Assembly (NCBI RefSeq): GCF_018223745.1
Contig: NZ_CP073653.1
Coordinates: 2,198,001 to 2,262,000 of the forward strand
Direction: 5' to 3'
From: Clostridium beijerinckii
GTDB lineage: Bacteria; Bacillota; Clostridia; Clostridiales; Clostridiaceae
DNA length: 64,000 nt
Numbering within the stretch: position 1 is the stretch's first letter; every line of letters starts with the position of its first letter. Under the pieces are notes generated by a model. It did no database searches. It saw only the letters and a program-made list of their open reading frames with translations, and had not been told where the DNA came from. The translations under genes and the position numbers were made by a program. Of the stretch, positions 19,070 through 28,865 are shown one piece after another.

Positions 19070-19203
19070 TATTAAAGATAGAACAAGTATCTGTAAGTTT
19101 GAAATATTCACTATTGGGAGAGTTTACGGATGCTAGTTATCGGATAAGAGGAAAATCAATTGGATAAACATAAATTTCTACATAATAAAATGTTACAAGA
19201 AAG

Positions 19204-19827
19204 ATGGGATTAATTATGTCTGGTGACGTTAAAGAAAAAATACTAAAGGCTACAATGAAAGTGGTTTCAAAAGAGAAAATTAGTGGTACTCGTATGCATA
19301 TGATTGCCAATGAAGCGCATATGAGTCAAGCAAATTTACATTATCATTTCTCATCTAAAAATGATATATTGATTTCTCTTTTAGATAAGATACAAGAAGA
19401 ATTTTCTAATGATCGAAAGAATTATATTAATTTGGAAAATAAAAGTGTAGTTGAAAATATCAGAGGTTTTTTTGATCAAAAAAAGAATGATATTCTCAAC
19501 AAAAAGGAATTTGATTATACCCAGATTGATTATTGGGTGCAAGGAACAGTAAATGAAGAAATAAAACTAAAATTTAAAAATACATTTGAAATTTGGCGTG
19601 ACAATATTCGTGAAGTTTTATATAAAGGTGATCAAATCGAAGATAAAGATATGATGAATTTGGACATGTTACCGTACTTAGCAGTGTCTTTAATGCTAGG
19701 TGCTTCACTGCAATATTTAATTGATGAGGGGAAATTTGATTTAGATCAATATTTTGATCTAGCAGAAGAAGTGATATTTGGGCAAATTCAAAAAAATAAC
19801 AAGCTAATTTGCCTTAGCATAAAGTAA
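19204..19827 (+). CDS. TetR-family transcriptional regulator
   Basis: The N-terminal helix-turn-helix (KEKILKATMKVVSKEKISG, then SQANLHYHFSSKNDILISLL) is a clear TetR DNA-binding domain. The rest is a helical ligand domain of about 150 residues. It lies in the same direction as ygeX, 47 bp upstream, so it may regulate ygeX and the purine genes. The start is uncertain: ATG 19204 lacks spacing from its AAGAAAG site, while ATG 19216 has GGGA at about 6 nt. The ligand is not predictable. The pattern of a TetR gene inside a purine cluster suggests local control. Confidence 0.88.
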   Translation: MGLIMSGDVKEKILKATMKVVSKEKISGTRMHMIANEAHMSQANLHYHFSSKNDILISLLDKIQEEFSNDRKNYINLENKSVVENIRGFFDQKKNDILNKKEFDYTQIDYWVQGTVNEEIKLKFKNTFEIWRDNIREVLYKGDQIEDKDMMNLDMLPYLAVSLMLGASLQYLIDEGKFDLDQYFDLAEEVIFGQIQKNNKLICLSIK

Positions 19828-19873
19828 TTAAATTTTTAGTAAGATAAGAATTAATTTAATAGGAGGAATTATA

Positions 19874-21076
19874 ATGGAAAAAATATTATGGAAAGAAAAT
19901 ACGTTGCCTAAAACTGATAAAGAAGAAAGTGTAAAATTTCTTAATAAAGAAGAAGTATCAAAGGCAAGGAAATTTCATGAAAGTTTTTTAGAATATGATG
20001 AAACACCATTAATAGATTTAAAAGAGTTAGCTGAAAAGATTGGATTGGGAGGAATATATTTAAAGGATGAATCTTATAGATTTGGATTAAATGCATTTAA
20101 AGTGTTAGGCGGCTCATTTGCCATGGGGAGATATTTAGCAGAAAAGTTAGGTGAGGATATAGACGATTTACCATATGAAAAAATGACTTGTAAGGAAGTT
20201 AAAGATAAGCTTGGAGATATAACTTTTGTAACAGCAACAGATGGTAATCATGGAAGAGGAGTTGCATGGACAGCTAATAGGTTGAAACAAAAATCAGTAG
20301 TTTTCATGCCAAAGGGCTCTTCAATTAAAAGATTAAATAACATAAAGGCAGAAGGTGCAGAAGCTAGCATTACAGAACTAAACTATGATGATGCCGTAAG
20401 ACTTGCAAATAAATATGCAGAAGAACATAAAGGCGTAATTATTCAAGATACTGCATGGGAAGGCTATGAAAAAATCCCTGCGTGGATAATGCAAGGGTAT
20501 GGAACAATGGCTTTAGAAGCAAGTGAACAATTAAAAGAACTTAATGTTTTAAAACCTACTCACATTTTCGTACAAGCTGGTGTTGGTTCACTCGCAGGAG
20601 CTGTTCAAGGTTTCTTTGCTTCGCAATATGGAGACGACTGCCCAAAAACTGTAGTAGTAGAATCAAATCTTGCCGATTGTTACTATAAATCAGCAATAGC
20701 CAATGATGGGGAAGCAAGATCGGTTGGTGGTGATATGCAAACAATTATGGCTGGACTTGCTTGTGGAGAAGTTAACACAATTGGTTTTAACATACTAAAG
20801 AATTATTCAAAGGCATTTATTTCATGCCCTGATTGGGTAGCTGCTAAAGGAATGAGGATTCTTGGAAATCCATTAAAGGGAGATACAAGCGTAATTTCAG
20901 GTGAATCAGGAGCAGTAACGACTGGTGCTTTATATGAAATTATGACTAATGATGAATATAAAGATTTAAAAGAAGCTTTAGAGTTAGATGAAAATTCTAA
21001 AGTGCTTTTATTTAGTACAGAAGGAGATACAGATCCAGAGAAATATAGAGAAATAGTCTGGAATGGTAAATATTAA
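19874..21076 (+). CDS. ygeX: Diaminopropionate ammonia-lyase YgeX
   Basis: PLP enzyme that splits 2,3-diaminopropionate to pyruvate and two ammonia, the carbon-yielding end of the anaerobic urate pathway. The PLP lysine is in NAFKVLGGSF (about residue 77); FVTATDGNHGRG binds the PLP side, and the glycine-rich AGVGSLAGAV holds phosphate. The length of 400 aa matches E. coli DAPAL. AGGAGG lies 7 nt before ATG. It is likely cotranscribed with the TetR gene. A T1 repeat follows 25 bp after the stop. Confidence 0.93.
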   Translation: MEKILWKENTLPKTDKEESVKFLNKEEVSKARKFHESFLEYDETPLIDLKELAEKIGLGGIYLKDESYRFGLNAFKVLGGSFAMGRYLAEKLGEDIDDLPYEKMTCKEVKDKLGDITFVTATDGNHGRGVAWTANRLKQKSVVFMPKGSSIKRLNNIKAEGAEASITELNYDDAVRLANKYAEEHKGVIIQDTAWEGYEKIPAWIMQGYGTMALEASEQLKELNVLKPTHIFVQAGVGSLAGAVQGFFASQYGDDCPKTVVVESNLADCYYKSAIANDGEARSVGGDMQTIMAGLACGEVNTIGFNILKNYSKAFISCPDWVAAKGMRILGNPLKGDTSVISGESGAVTTGALYEIMTNDEYKDLKEALELDENSKVLLFSTEGDTDPEKYREIVWNGKY

Positions 21077-21100
21077 TAATTGGGTCACAATGAATGTTTT

Positions 21101-21437
21101 ATCAAGTGAAACTTGATTCAGGTGGGGGTTGATCCCCATCTGAATATTAGTTGAACTTATATCCTCAAGGGGGGTACATCGTCTAGGGTTGTACCGCTGT
21201 TATACAATCACTAATGTGATTTGCATAAGTTCGAGTAACCAAATACAAGATGCTCACAGAGAAAGTTCTGTTGACCAAATACAAGATTTGGAGCATCACT
21301 TTTGGACTATCACCTATCTCCCACTTAAGCAGAGAACCTAAATCTATGATTTAGTGTGAATCGCTTACTCATCTGACTTTAGGAAGAGGAGTTTCATATA
21401 TTGTGGGAGTGTTACAGCGGCTAGACATCAGATAAAT
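21101..21437 (+). mobile_element. MITE-like element, family T1 (long copy)
   Basis: Left end ATCAAGTGAAACTTGATTCA, right end GACATCAGATAAAT. The same sequence is present in inverted orientation at 34516-34732, with shared blocks CCATCTGAATATTAG / TAAGATTCAGATGGG and GAGTGTTACAGCGGC / GCCGCTGTAACACTC. The interior repeats CCAAATACAAGAT twice. Non-coding. Confidence 0.75.
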
Positions 21438-21501
21438 ACCAAAGTAGAGTTCAAAATAAAAAAAGGCGAAAGCTGGTATAAAAAGGTATGGAGGAGTTTT
21501 T

Positions 21502-22830
21502 ATGAAAATTGTAGGTAATGGAAGACTAATAACTCAAAACAAGGAAAATCCATTTTTTGAAAATGGTGCATTAGTTATAAATGATGGTAAGATAATTGAC
21601 TATGGAAATACTGGTGATATCTTAGATAAATATAAGGAAGCAGAATATATAGATGCAAAAGGAAAAGTTATCATGCCGGGTCTTATAAATACTCATGGAC
21701 ATATATATAGCGCTTTTGCAAGAGGTATGAATTTAGATGGTCCAACATCTAAAAACTTCTTAGATATATTAAATAATTTATGGTGGAGATTAGATAAAAA
21801 CTTATCTTTAGAAGATATAAAGTATAGTGCTTACACAACATTAATGGATAGTTTAAAGTTTGGAGTAACAACATTTTTTGATCATCATGCAAGTCCAAAT
21901 GCTGTTAAAGACAGCCTTTTTACAATTGGAAATGTAGCAGAAGAACTTGGGATAAGAACTTCGCTTTGTTACGAAGTATCTGATAGAGATGGAGAAGAAG
22001 TTTTAGAAAAGGGAATTAAAGAAAATGTGGATTATATAAATTATTGCAATGAAAAGCATGATAATATGAAGTCTGCAATATTTGGAATGCACGCAAGCTT
22101 TACACTATCTGATGAATCCTTAAAAAAATGTGTAAAGGAAGCTGAAAAATTAAATTGCGGATATCATATTCATGTAGCTGAAGGATTAGCAGATGAAGAG
22201 CAATGTGTAGAAAAGTATGGCAAGAGAATAGTAGAAAGACTAAATGATTTTAATATATTAGGAGAAAAAACAATTGCAGTACATTGTGTACATGCAAATG
22301 AAAATGAGCAAGAATTACTTTTAAATACAAATACGTCTGTAGTGCATAATCCTGAATCAAATATGGGCAATGCAGTAGGTGTATCACCAGCCATTGAACT
22401 TATAAAGAAAGGTGTAACTGTTGGACTTGGAACAGATGGTTATACTCAAGATATGTTTGAATCCATGAAGGTTGCAAATATAATTCATAAGCATAATTTA
22501 AAAGATCCATCAGTAGCTTGGGGTGAAGTACCTTTAATGCTATTTGAGAATAATGGGAGTATTGCAGAAAGGCATTTTGCAGGAAAATTTGGAATTATTG
22601 AAAGAGGAGCTAATGGAGATGTGATAATAGTAGATTACAATCCATTAACACCAATGAATGAAAGTAATCACAATTCACATATCTTATTTGGAATGATGGG
22701 AAAATCTGTGGATACAACTATAGTAAATGGAAATGTTTTAGTTAGCAATGGTAAGCTTCTTAATGTTAATGAAGATGAAATATTAAATGAAGCTAGAAAA
22801 GTAAGTCAAAAGCTATGGGATAGAATTTAA
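21502..22830 (+). CDS. ssnA: SsnA: putative aminohydrolase of the selenium/purine cluster
   Basis: Amidohydrolase-superfamily enzyme of the SsnA family, expected to deaminate or ring-open a purine-derived intermediate. Metal motif NTHGHIYSAFARGM (HxH), HVAEG, AVHCVHANEN and GLGTDGYTQD are present. The length of 442 aa is standard. GGAGG at about 8 nt sets the start. It is followed by ridA, xdhC-like and permease genes in the same direction, consistent with one operon. Family assignment is strong; the chemical substrate is inferred from cluster context only. Confidence 0.92.
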   Translation: MKIVGNGRLITQNKENPFFENGALVINDGKIIDYGNTGDILDKYKEAEYIDAKGKVIMPGLINTHGHIYSAFARGMNLDGPTSKNFLDILNNLWWRLDKNLSLEDIKYSAYTTLMDSLKFGVTTFFDHHASPNAVKDSLFTIGNVAEELGIRTSLCYEVSDRDGEEVLEKGIKENVDYINYCNEKHDNMKSAIFGMHASFTLSDESLKKCVKEAEKLNCGYHIHVAEGLADEEQCVEKYGKRIVERLNDFNILGEKTIAVHCVHANENEQELLLNTNTSVVHNPESNMGNAVGVSPAIELIKKGVTVGLGTDGYTQDMFESMKVANIIHKHNLKDPSVAWGEVPLMLFENNGSIAERHFAGKFGIIERGANGDVIIVDYNPLTPMNESNHNSHILFGMMGKSVDTTIVNGNVLVSNGKLLNVNEDEILNEARKVSQKLWDRI

Positions 22831-22915
22831 TCAAAAGATATTTTGGAAATGAACATCTTTGTTAAAAGTAAGTGTAATAAAAAAATAAAATATAACAAGA
22901 TTAGGAGAATTAAAA

Positions 22916-23293
22916 ATGAAAAAAATAATTAATACTCAAAAGGCACCAGCAGCAATAGGACCATATTCCCAAGGAGTGGTAGTTCAAGGATTAGTATATA
23001 CTTCAGGTCAACTACCATTAAATCCGGAAACAAAAGTTTTAGAAACTGAAATAAAAACAGCGACTAAACAAAGTTTAGAAAATTGTAAAGCCATATTAGA
23101 AGAAGCAGGAACAAGTATGGAGAAAGTATTTAAAACAACTGTATTTGTAAAAGATTTAAATGATTTTGCAGCAGTAAATGAAGTTTATGGAACATATTTT
23201 AAAGAAAATCCACCAGCAAGAAGTTGCGTTCAAATTGCTAAATTACCAATGGACGCAGTTATTGAAATAGAAGTCATTGCAACAATGGAATAA
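22916..23293 (+). CDS. ridA: RidA-family imine/enamine deaminase
   Basis: Hydrolyses reactive enamine/imine intermediates such as 2-aminoacrylate, which the neighbouring PLP lyase YgeX would release. Family marks are AIGPYSQG near the N-terminus, YTSGQLP, and the C-terminal PARSCVQIAKLPMDA carrying the catalytic Arg. 125 aa is full length. Its position after ssnA and in the same cluster as ygeX gives a direct functional reason. AGGAGAA precedes the start. Confidence 0.92.
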   Translation: MKKIINTQKAPAAIGPYSQGVVVQGLVYTSGQLPLNPETKVLETEIKTATKQSLENCKAILEEAGTSMEKVFKTTVFVKDLNDFAAVNEVYGTYFKENPPARSCVQIAKLPMDAVIEIEVIATME

Positions 23294-23373
23294 TATTACG
23301 ATAGATTTATAAAAAGTGATAAGAGAATGGTGAGAATATTATTAAGAGAATATTTACGGTGGAAGGTGAAAAA

Positions 23374-24441
23374 ATGTTTGAAGACATATACAAGCAAATA
23401 TTAATTGAAGTTAACAACCGTAATCAGTGCGTAATGTTAACTTATCTTGATTTGCATAGTGCAAGACAAGGTTCCATTGTCAGAAAAGTTATCTTAACAA
23501 AGGAAGATATAGAAAAAAAGTCTCTTTCACTTAATGACTATATTTACGAAAAAATATGTAGTTGTTTAGAAAGTGGGAAACTTGAATCTTTTAATATAGA
23601 AGAAAATGAGACTATTTTAATTGAACCATTCATCCCTAAACCACGTTTAATTGTTTTTGGTGGCGGTCACATAGCAAAACCTTTATCAGAATTTGCATCA
23701 AGAGCATGTTTCTCTATTACGGTTATAGATGATAGACCTTCCTTTGCTAATACAGTGCGATTTCCTGAAGCAGAAAAAGTTATTTGTGAAAGTTTCGAGA
23801 AATCCTTTGATTTAATTAACTTAAAGAAGTCCGATTATGTAGTTATTATAACAAGAGGGCATAGATATGATGGAGTTGTTTTGCGTAAAGTCTTAAATCA
23901 TGACCTTAGTTATGTTGGAATGATAGGTTCAAGGCGCAGAGTAAATGCTATGAGAAGCGAGCTATTAGAGGAGGGCTTTTCTAAAGAAAAGCTTGAATTG
24001 GTTAATGCTCCAATAGGTATAGATATATATGCTATCACTCCAGATGAAATAGCTATTTCTATAGTAGCACAGCTTATAAGCTTTAAAAATAAGGGTTCTA
24101 TGAGTAAGTTTGGTAAAAATTTCGCCATTCCAGAGTTTGATGCAGAAATATTAGAAAATATATCTAAAAAATCATCAGAACCTAAAGCACTTATAACTAT
24201 ACTGTCTTCTAAAGGATCAGTTCCGAGAAAAGCAGGAGCTAAAATGTTGACTTATCCTGATGGCAGAACTATCGGAAGTATAGGCGGAGGATGCAGTGAA
24301 TCTGGTGTATTGCAAAAGGCAAGAGAAATTATGCGAGAAAAAGGTTTTTATATAGAGCAAGTTGACATGACCGGTGATGTGGCTGAATCTGAAGGTATGG
24401 CATGTGGTGGAACTATGGAAGTGCTAATTGAAATAATTTAG
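23374..24441 (+). CDS. XdhC/CoxI-family maturation protein with C-terminal XdhC_CoxI domain
   Basis: Accessory protein that binds molybdopterin cofactor and helps insert sulfurated (or selenated) cofactor into xanthine-dehydrogenase-type enzymes. Residues about 92-220 are the Rossmann domain (RLIVFGGGH, ITVIDDRPSF, YVGMIGSRRR). Residues about 265-355 are a complete XdhC_CoxI domain (GSVPRKAGAKML, GSIGGGCSE, MACGGTMEV). Typical XdhC has the CoxI domain first; here the first about 85 residues are only a faint version and the full one is at the end. The start ATG 23374 is set by GGAAGGTG. The next gene is the permease. Confidence 0.85.
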   Translation: MFEDIYKQILIEVNNRNQCVMLTYLDLHSARQGSIVRKVILTKEDIEKKSLSLNDYIYEKICSCLESGKLESFNIEENETILIEPFIPKPRLIVFGGGHIAKPLSEFASRACFSITVIDDRPSFANTVRFPEAEKVICESFEKSFDLINLKKSDYVVIITRGHRYDGVVLRKVLNHDLSYVGMIGSRRRVNAMRSELLEEGFSKEKLELVNAPIGIDIYAITPDEIAISIVAQLISFKNKGSMSKFGKNFAIPEFDAEILENISKKSSEPKALITILSSKGSVPRKAGAKMLTYPDGRTIGSIGGGCSESGVLQKAREIMREKGFYIEQVDMTGDVAESEGMACGGTMEVLIEII

Positions 24442-24496
24442 GGAAAGTTAATTTTTTAACATTAATTAATACTAAATTTTATTGAGGAGGTTGATT

Positions 24497-25843
24497 ATGT
24501 CACAAAATAATATTAAAAAAGATGACAAAGTAAATGAAATGCTACCAGTAAGTCAGCTTGCTATTTTAGGATTACAACATGTACTAGCAATGTATGCAGG
24601 TGCAGTTGCAGTACCATTAATAATTGGCGGTGCTGTAGGTCTAACACCCGAGCAATTAGCATTTTTGGTGGCTGCAGATTTATTTACTTGCGGTATTGCA
24701 ACTTTAATACAGGCAATTGGGATAGGTCCGTATGTTGGTATTAAGCTGCCAGCAATTTTAGGTTGTACATTTGCTGCAGTTGGTCCACTAATTATTATTG
24801 GTAAAAGTTTAGGAATGCAAACAGCGTATGGTTCTATAATAGTAGCCGCAATTATTGTTGTATTAGTAGCGCCATTGTATGGAAAGATATTAAAGTTTTT
24901 CCCTACTGTTGTAACAGGGACAGTAGTTACAATGATAGGTCTTTCTTTAGTAAATGTAGGAGTCACTAGTATTGGTGGAGGTTCAGGAGCTAAAGATTTT
25001 GGAAGTGTAGACAACCTTATACTAGGATCATTTGTAATGATAATTGTTTTAATATCTAATAAATTTCTAAGGGGATTTTTTCAAGCAATTTCTGTTTTAA
25101 ATGGTATTATTTTAGGAACAATAGTTGCTGCATTTATGGGAAAAGTAGATTTTTCAGTAGTAACAAATGCAAAATGGATAAGTATTGTTCATCCTTTTAA
25201 TTTTGGATTACCTCAATTTGATATTGGTTCAATAATTATGATGACATTCGTTATGTTAACAGTAATGATTGAATCAACAGGTACATTTCTTGGAATTGGC
25301 AAGGTCTGTGAAAAGGTTATCACCGAAAAAGATATTGTACGTGGACTTAGAGCAGAAGCAATTTCAACATTTTTAGGAGGTATCTTTAATTCATTCCCAT
25401 ATACAACATTCAATCAGAACCTAGGACTTTTAGCTTTAAGTAAAGTAAAAAGCCGTTTTGTTGTTATAGCATCTGGTATTATTCTTATTTCACTAGGATT
25501 AATTCCTAAATTTGCAGCATTAGCTACTATTATTCCTCAGCCTGTTATAGGCGGAGCTACAACAATAATGTTTGCAATGGTTGCAGTCGCAGGTTTTCAA
25601 ATGCTTCAAAGTGTAGATTTTAATAATAATGCAAATATGATGATTGTTGCTTGCTCTATTGGTATAGGACTTGGAATTACTGCTGTACCTACGTTACTTG
25701 ACCAAACACCAACATTTTTCAAGTCTATTTTTAGTAGTGGTATAGTTTCGGCATCAGTAACTGCCGTAATTCTAAATGCATTTTTGAATCATGGTAATAG
25801 GAATATTGAAAGTAATATAAAGCAAAATTCGGTTTCAGAATGA
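24497..25843 (+). CDS. NCS2 xanthine/uracil-type permease
   Basis: Nucleobase:cation symporter-2 protein with about 12 to 14 hydrophobic segments, N-terminal QHVLAMYAGAVAVPLIIGGA and the family stretch FNSFPYTTFNQNLG near the last third (NCS2 substrate and cation site). This is the branch of xanthine and urate transporters (XanQ, PbuX, UacT, PucK). The start is ATG 24497 after GAGGAGG; length 448 aa. Its place between xdhC-like and xanthine dehydrogenase genes favours xanthine or urate as substrate; sequence alone does not decide. Confidence 0.9.
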   Translation: MSQNNIKKDDKVNEMLPVSQLAILGLQHVLAMYAGAVAVPLIIGGAVGLTPEQLAFLVAADLFTCGIATLIQAIGIGPYVGIKLPAILGCTFAAVGPLIIIGKSLGMQTAYGSIIVAAIIVVLVAPLYGKILKFFPTVVTGTVVTMIGLSLVNVGVTSIGGGSGAKDFGSVDNLILGSFVMIIVLISNKFLRGFFQAISVLNGIILGTIVAAFMGKVDFSVVTNAKWISIVHPFNFGLPQFDIGSIIMMTFVMLTVMIESTGTFLGIGKVCEKVITEKDIVRGLRAEAISTFLGGIFNSFPYTTFNQNLGLLALSKVKSRFVVIASGIILISLGLIPKFAALATIIPQPVIGGATTIMFAMVAVAGFQMLQSVDFNNNANMMIVACSIGIGLGITAVPTLLDQTPTFFKSIFSSGIVSASVTAVILNAFLNHGNRNIESNIKQNSVSE

Positions 25844-25848
25844 ATCTT

Positions 25849-26085
25849 ACAGATATCTAGCATACAACTTAGAGTTATTTGATAACTTACCAAAATCAAA
25901 TACATTTTTGTTTCTTAGGACTATAAAAATTTAAATGGAAGCTTACACCAACATTAGCTTGATCCCAATTTCATTGTGAAAAGCTAATGCAAACAAGCTT
26001 CCATTAAGTACTTATAGAAGCTTATTTTCAAATGCCTGCTCCACAAAAATGTACTTGATTTCTAATGAAGATATGAACTATATGT
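25849..26085. mobile_element. MITE-like element, family T2 (diverged copy)
   Basis: Starts ACAGATATCTAGCATACAACTTAG and contains an inner palindrome GGAAGCTT...AAGCTTCC (about 25936-26005) and the T2 phrase GCTCCACAAAAATGTACTTGATTTC. It fills the permease-xanthine dehydrogenase gap. No gene is seen; boundaries are approximate. Confidence 0.5.
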
Positions 26086-26245
26086 TCATCTAATAAGTTG
26101 AATTTACAAGTTATTTATCTATATATTAAAATGTTAGAAACTATACTTAGCAAGTTCTTTTGAGAAATAATTTGCTAGAATTTATTTACAGATTTATACT
26201 ATTTATAGTAAATACTGTTAAAAGATATTAAATGGGAGGTTATTT

Positions 26246-28813
26246 ATGTTTAGATTAAATATAAATGGTAAAGATGAAGTATCTGAAATTGATAAATCTT
26301 TAATGTCTTTTTTAAGAGATGATTTGAGAATCACTTCTGTAAAAGATGGTTGCAGCGAAGGGGCGTGTGGAGCATGTACCGTTTTAGTAGATGGGAAAAA
26401 GGTAAAGGCTTGCCTCCAAAAGATATCAAAATTCGAAGGAAAAAAGATTTTAACTGTTGAAGGATTAAGCTCTAGAGAAAAGGAAGTTTATGAACATTGT
26501 TTTGCAGAAGCAGGCGCAGTTCAATGTGGTTTTTGCATTCCTGGAATGGTAATCTCCGCAAAATCATTATTAGATATTAATCTTAAACCAACAAGAATAG
26601 ATGTGAAAAAAGCAATTAATGGAAACCTTTGTAGATGTACAGGCTATAAGAAAATTGAAGAAGCTATTTTAATGGCAGCAGAATATTTTAGGGACAATCT
26701 TAAAATTCCAACTGCTCCTACTGAATTAAAAATGGCACAGAAATTTAAACGTGTTGATGCAGCTGAAAAAATAAATGGGACAGGTATTTTCGTAGATGAT
26801 ATTGAAATACCTGGAATGTTATATGTAAAAGCAGTACGTACAAAATATCCAAGAGCTATTATAAATAAAATTGATATAAAGAAAGCAGAAGCGCATCCTG
26901 ACTGCGCGAAAGTCTTACTTGCAAAAGATGTTCCAAACAATAAAATTGGGCATATAAAGCAGGACTGGGATGTAATGATTGCTGAAGGAGATACAACTAG
27001 ATATGTAGGAGATGCATTGGCATTAGTAGCAACTTACCATAAAGACAAACTTGATGAAGTATGTCAATTAGTTGAAATTGACTATACTGAATTGGAACCC
27101 ATTACTTGTCCGACAGATGCTTTAAAGGCAGATGCACCTCTAATCCATTCTGATGGAAATATTATGAGCCGTGATATTCTAAAACGGGGTAATGCTAATG
27201 AAGCAATTAAAAATTCTAAATATGTTGTAACAAGAAAATATAAGACACCATTTCAGGAACATGGATTTATGGAGCCAGAATGTGCAATCGCAATGCCTGA
27301 AGGAGAAGATGGCATATTGTTGTATTCAGGTTCTCAATCTGTTTATGATGAGCAACGTGAGATTTCAAATATGCTTAAAATTCCAATAGAAAAGGTACAT
27401 TGTCATGCACAACTTGTTGGAGGCGGATTTGGTGGTAAAGAAGATATGAGCGTTCAGCATCATGCAGCATTAATGGCATGGTATACGAAAAAACCATGTA
27501 AAGTAAAATTCTCGAGACAGGAAAGTCTGGATTATCATACTAAACGTCATCCAATGGAAATGGAGTTTACAACAGCTTGCGATGAAAATGGTTACTTGAC
27601 AGCTATGAAAGGTGTTATTATTGCCGATACAGGCGCGTATGCATCTCTTGGTGGGCCTGTATTACAAAGAGCATGTACTCACGCACCTGGACCATATAAT
27701 TATCAGAATATTGATATCTTAGGAATGTCAGTTTACACAAACAATGTTGTATCTGGCGCATTTAGAGGCTTTGGTGTAATACAAAGTTGTTTTGCTACTG
27801 AAAATAACATTAATCTACTTGCTGAAATGGTCGGAATTTCACCATGGGAAATTCGTTATCGTAATGCAATTCGTCCTGGGGAGGTTTTGCCAAATGGTCA
27901 GATAGCAGATGAAAGTGTTGCTATGGCAGAGTGTTTGGAAGCCGTTAAGGATGTATATGAATCAAATCCATATGCGGGTATTGCCATTGGATTCAAAAAT
28001 AGCGGAACTGGTGTAGGAAATAAAGACATTGGGCGTTGTATTTTATCAATTGAAGATGGAAAAGTTCATATTCGAACTTCTGCAGCATGTATGGGGCAAG
28101 GGATTGCAACAATGTGCACTACTGTATTATGTGAGACAACTGGGTTAGATCCGGTTCTTATTATACACGAAAGACCAGATACTATTCGTACACCTAACTC
28201 AGGAACTAGTACAGCTTCTAGACAAACTGTAGTAACTGGAGAGGCTGTAAGACGAGCATCTGAAAAATTGAAAGCAGAATTAGATAAAGGCTTAGGGCTT
28301 GATGATTTAGAAGGCAGAGAATTTTATGGAGAGTATTCTGCAAAGACAGACCCAATGGGATCTATAAAAGAAAATCCAATTAGTCATGTAAGCTATAGCT
28401 ATGGAGCTCAAGTTGTTATCTTAAATGAAGAAGGAAAAGTTGAAAAAGTAGTTGCAGCATATGATGTTGGAACACCTGTTAATATTCAGTCTGTTGAAGG
28501 GCAGATTGAAGGTGGTATGGTTATGGGATTAGGTTATGCTTTGACAGAAGAATTTAAAATTGAAGGAAGTTATCCTAAAACAAAACTAGGCGCGCTAGGA
28601 CTTATGAGAGCGACTGAGGCCCCTGAGCTTGAAGTTATTCTTGTGCAGAGCAAAAATAAAATTCCAGAGACCTATGGTGCCAAAGGTTGTGGAGAACTAT
28701 GCTTGATTCCAACAGCTCCAGCTTGTTCCCTTGCTTACTATAGATTAGACGGAAAATTCCGTGCTCAGTTGCCACTAAAAGATACATTTTATAAAAAACA
28801 AAAGAATAAATAA
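26246..28813 (+). CDS. Fused [2Fe-2S]/molybdopterin xanthine dehydrogenase, selenium-dependent type
   Basis: Single-chain molybdenum hydroxylase acting on xanthine or another purine. Residues 1-75 are a plant-type [2Fe-2S] domain (CSEGACGACTVL), 76-150 the second [2Fe-2S] domain (CGFCIPGMV, GNLCRCTGYK), and about 165-855 the molybdopterin catalytic part (EHGFMEPE, GGGFGGKEDM, GAFRGFGV, AKGCGELCL with the active-site Glu). There is no FAD domain, so electrons must leave through a partner. This fused form is the type named selenium-dependent xanthine dehydrogenase (xdhD/ygfN-like); selenium use is a family inference. GGGAGG precedes the start. A hairpin overlaps the stop. Confidence 0.9.
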   Translation: MFRLNINGKDEVSEIDKSLMSFLRDDLRITSVKDGCSEGACGACTVLVDGKKVKACLQKISKFEGKKILTVEGLSSREKEVYEHCFAEAGAVQCGFCIPGMVISAKSLLDINLKPTRIDVKKAINGNLCRCTGYKKIEEAILMAAEYFRDNLKIPTAPTELKMAQKFKRVDAAEKINGTGIFVDDIEIPGMLYVKAVRTKYPRAIINKIDIKKAEAHPDCAKVLLAKDVPNNKIGHIKQDWDVMIAEGDTTRYVGDALALVATYHKDKLDEVCQLVEIDYTELEPITCPTDALKADAPLIHSDGNIMSRDILKRGNANEAIKNSKYVVTRKYKTPFQEHGFMEPECAIAMPEGEDGILLYSGSQSVYDEQREISNMLKIPIEKVHCHAQLVGGGFGGKEDMSVQHHAALMAWYTKKPCKVKFSRQESLDYHTKRHPMEMEFTTACDENGYLTAMKGVIIADTGAYASLGGPVLQRACTHAPGPYNYQNIDILGMSVYTNNVVSGAFRGFGVIQSCFATENNINLLAEMVGISPWEIRYRNAIRPGEVLPNGQIADESVAMAECLEAVKDVYESNPYAGIAIGFKNSGTGVGNKDIGRCILSIEDGKVHIRTSAACMGQGIATMCTTVLCETTGLDPVLIIHERPDTIRTPNSGTSTASRQTVVTGEAVRRASEKLKAELDKGLGLDDLEGREFYGEYSAKTDPMGSIKENPISHVSYSYGAQVVILNEEGKVEKVVAAYDVGTPVNIQSVEGQIEGGMVMGLGYALTEEFKIEGSYPKTKLGALGLMRATEAPELEVILVQSKNKIPETYGAKGCGELCLIPTAPACSLAYYRLDGKFRAQLPLKDTFYKKQKNK

Positions 28814-28846
28814 TATATAAAAGGAAGTATTTATTCTTTTGTTTTT
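28794..28846 (+). terminator. Long perfect hairpin overlapping the stop codon of the fused dehydrogenase gene
   Basis: A 19-bp perfect inverted repeat, 28794-28812 against 28828-28846, ends in GTTTTT. It covers the TAA stop at 28811-28813, so it may act as terminator or 3'-end stabiliser ahead of the MocA-like gene. Confidence 0.7.
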
Positions 28847-28865
28847 AAGAAAGGAAGATTCTTAG

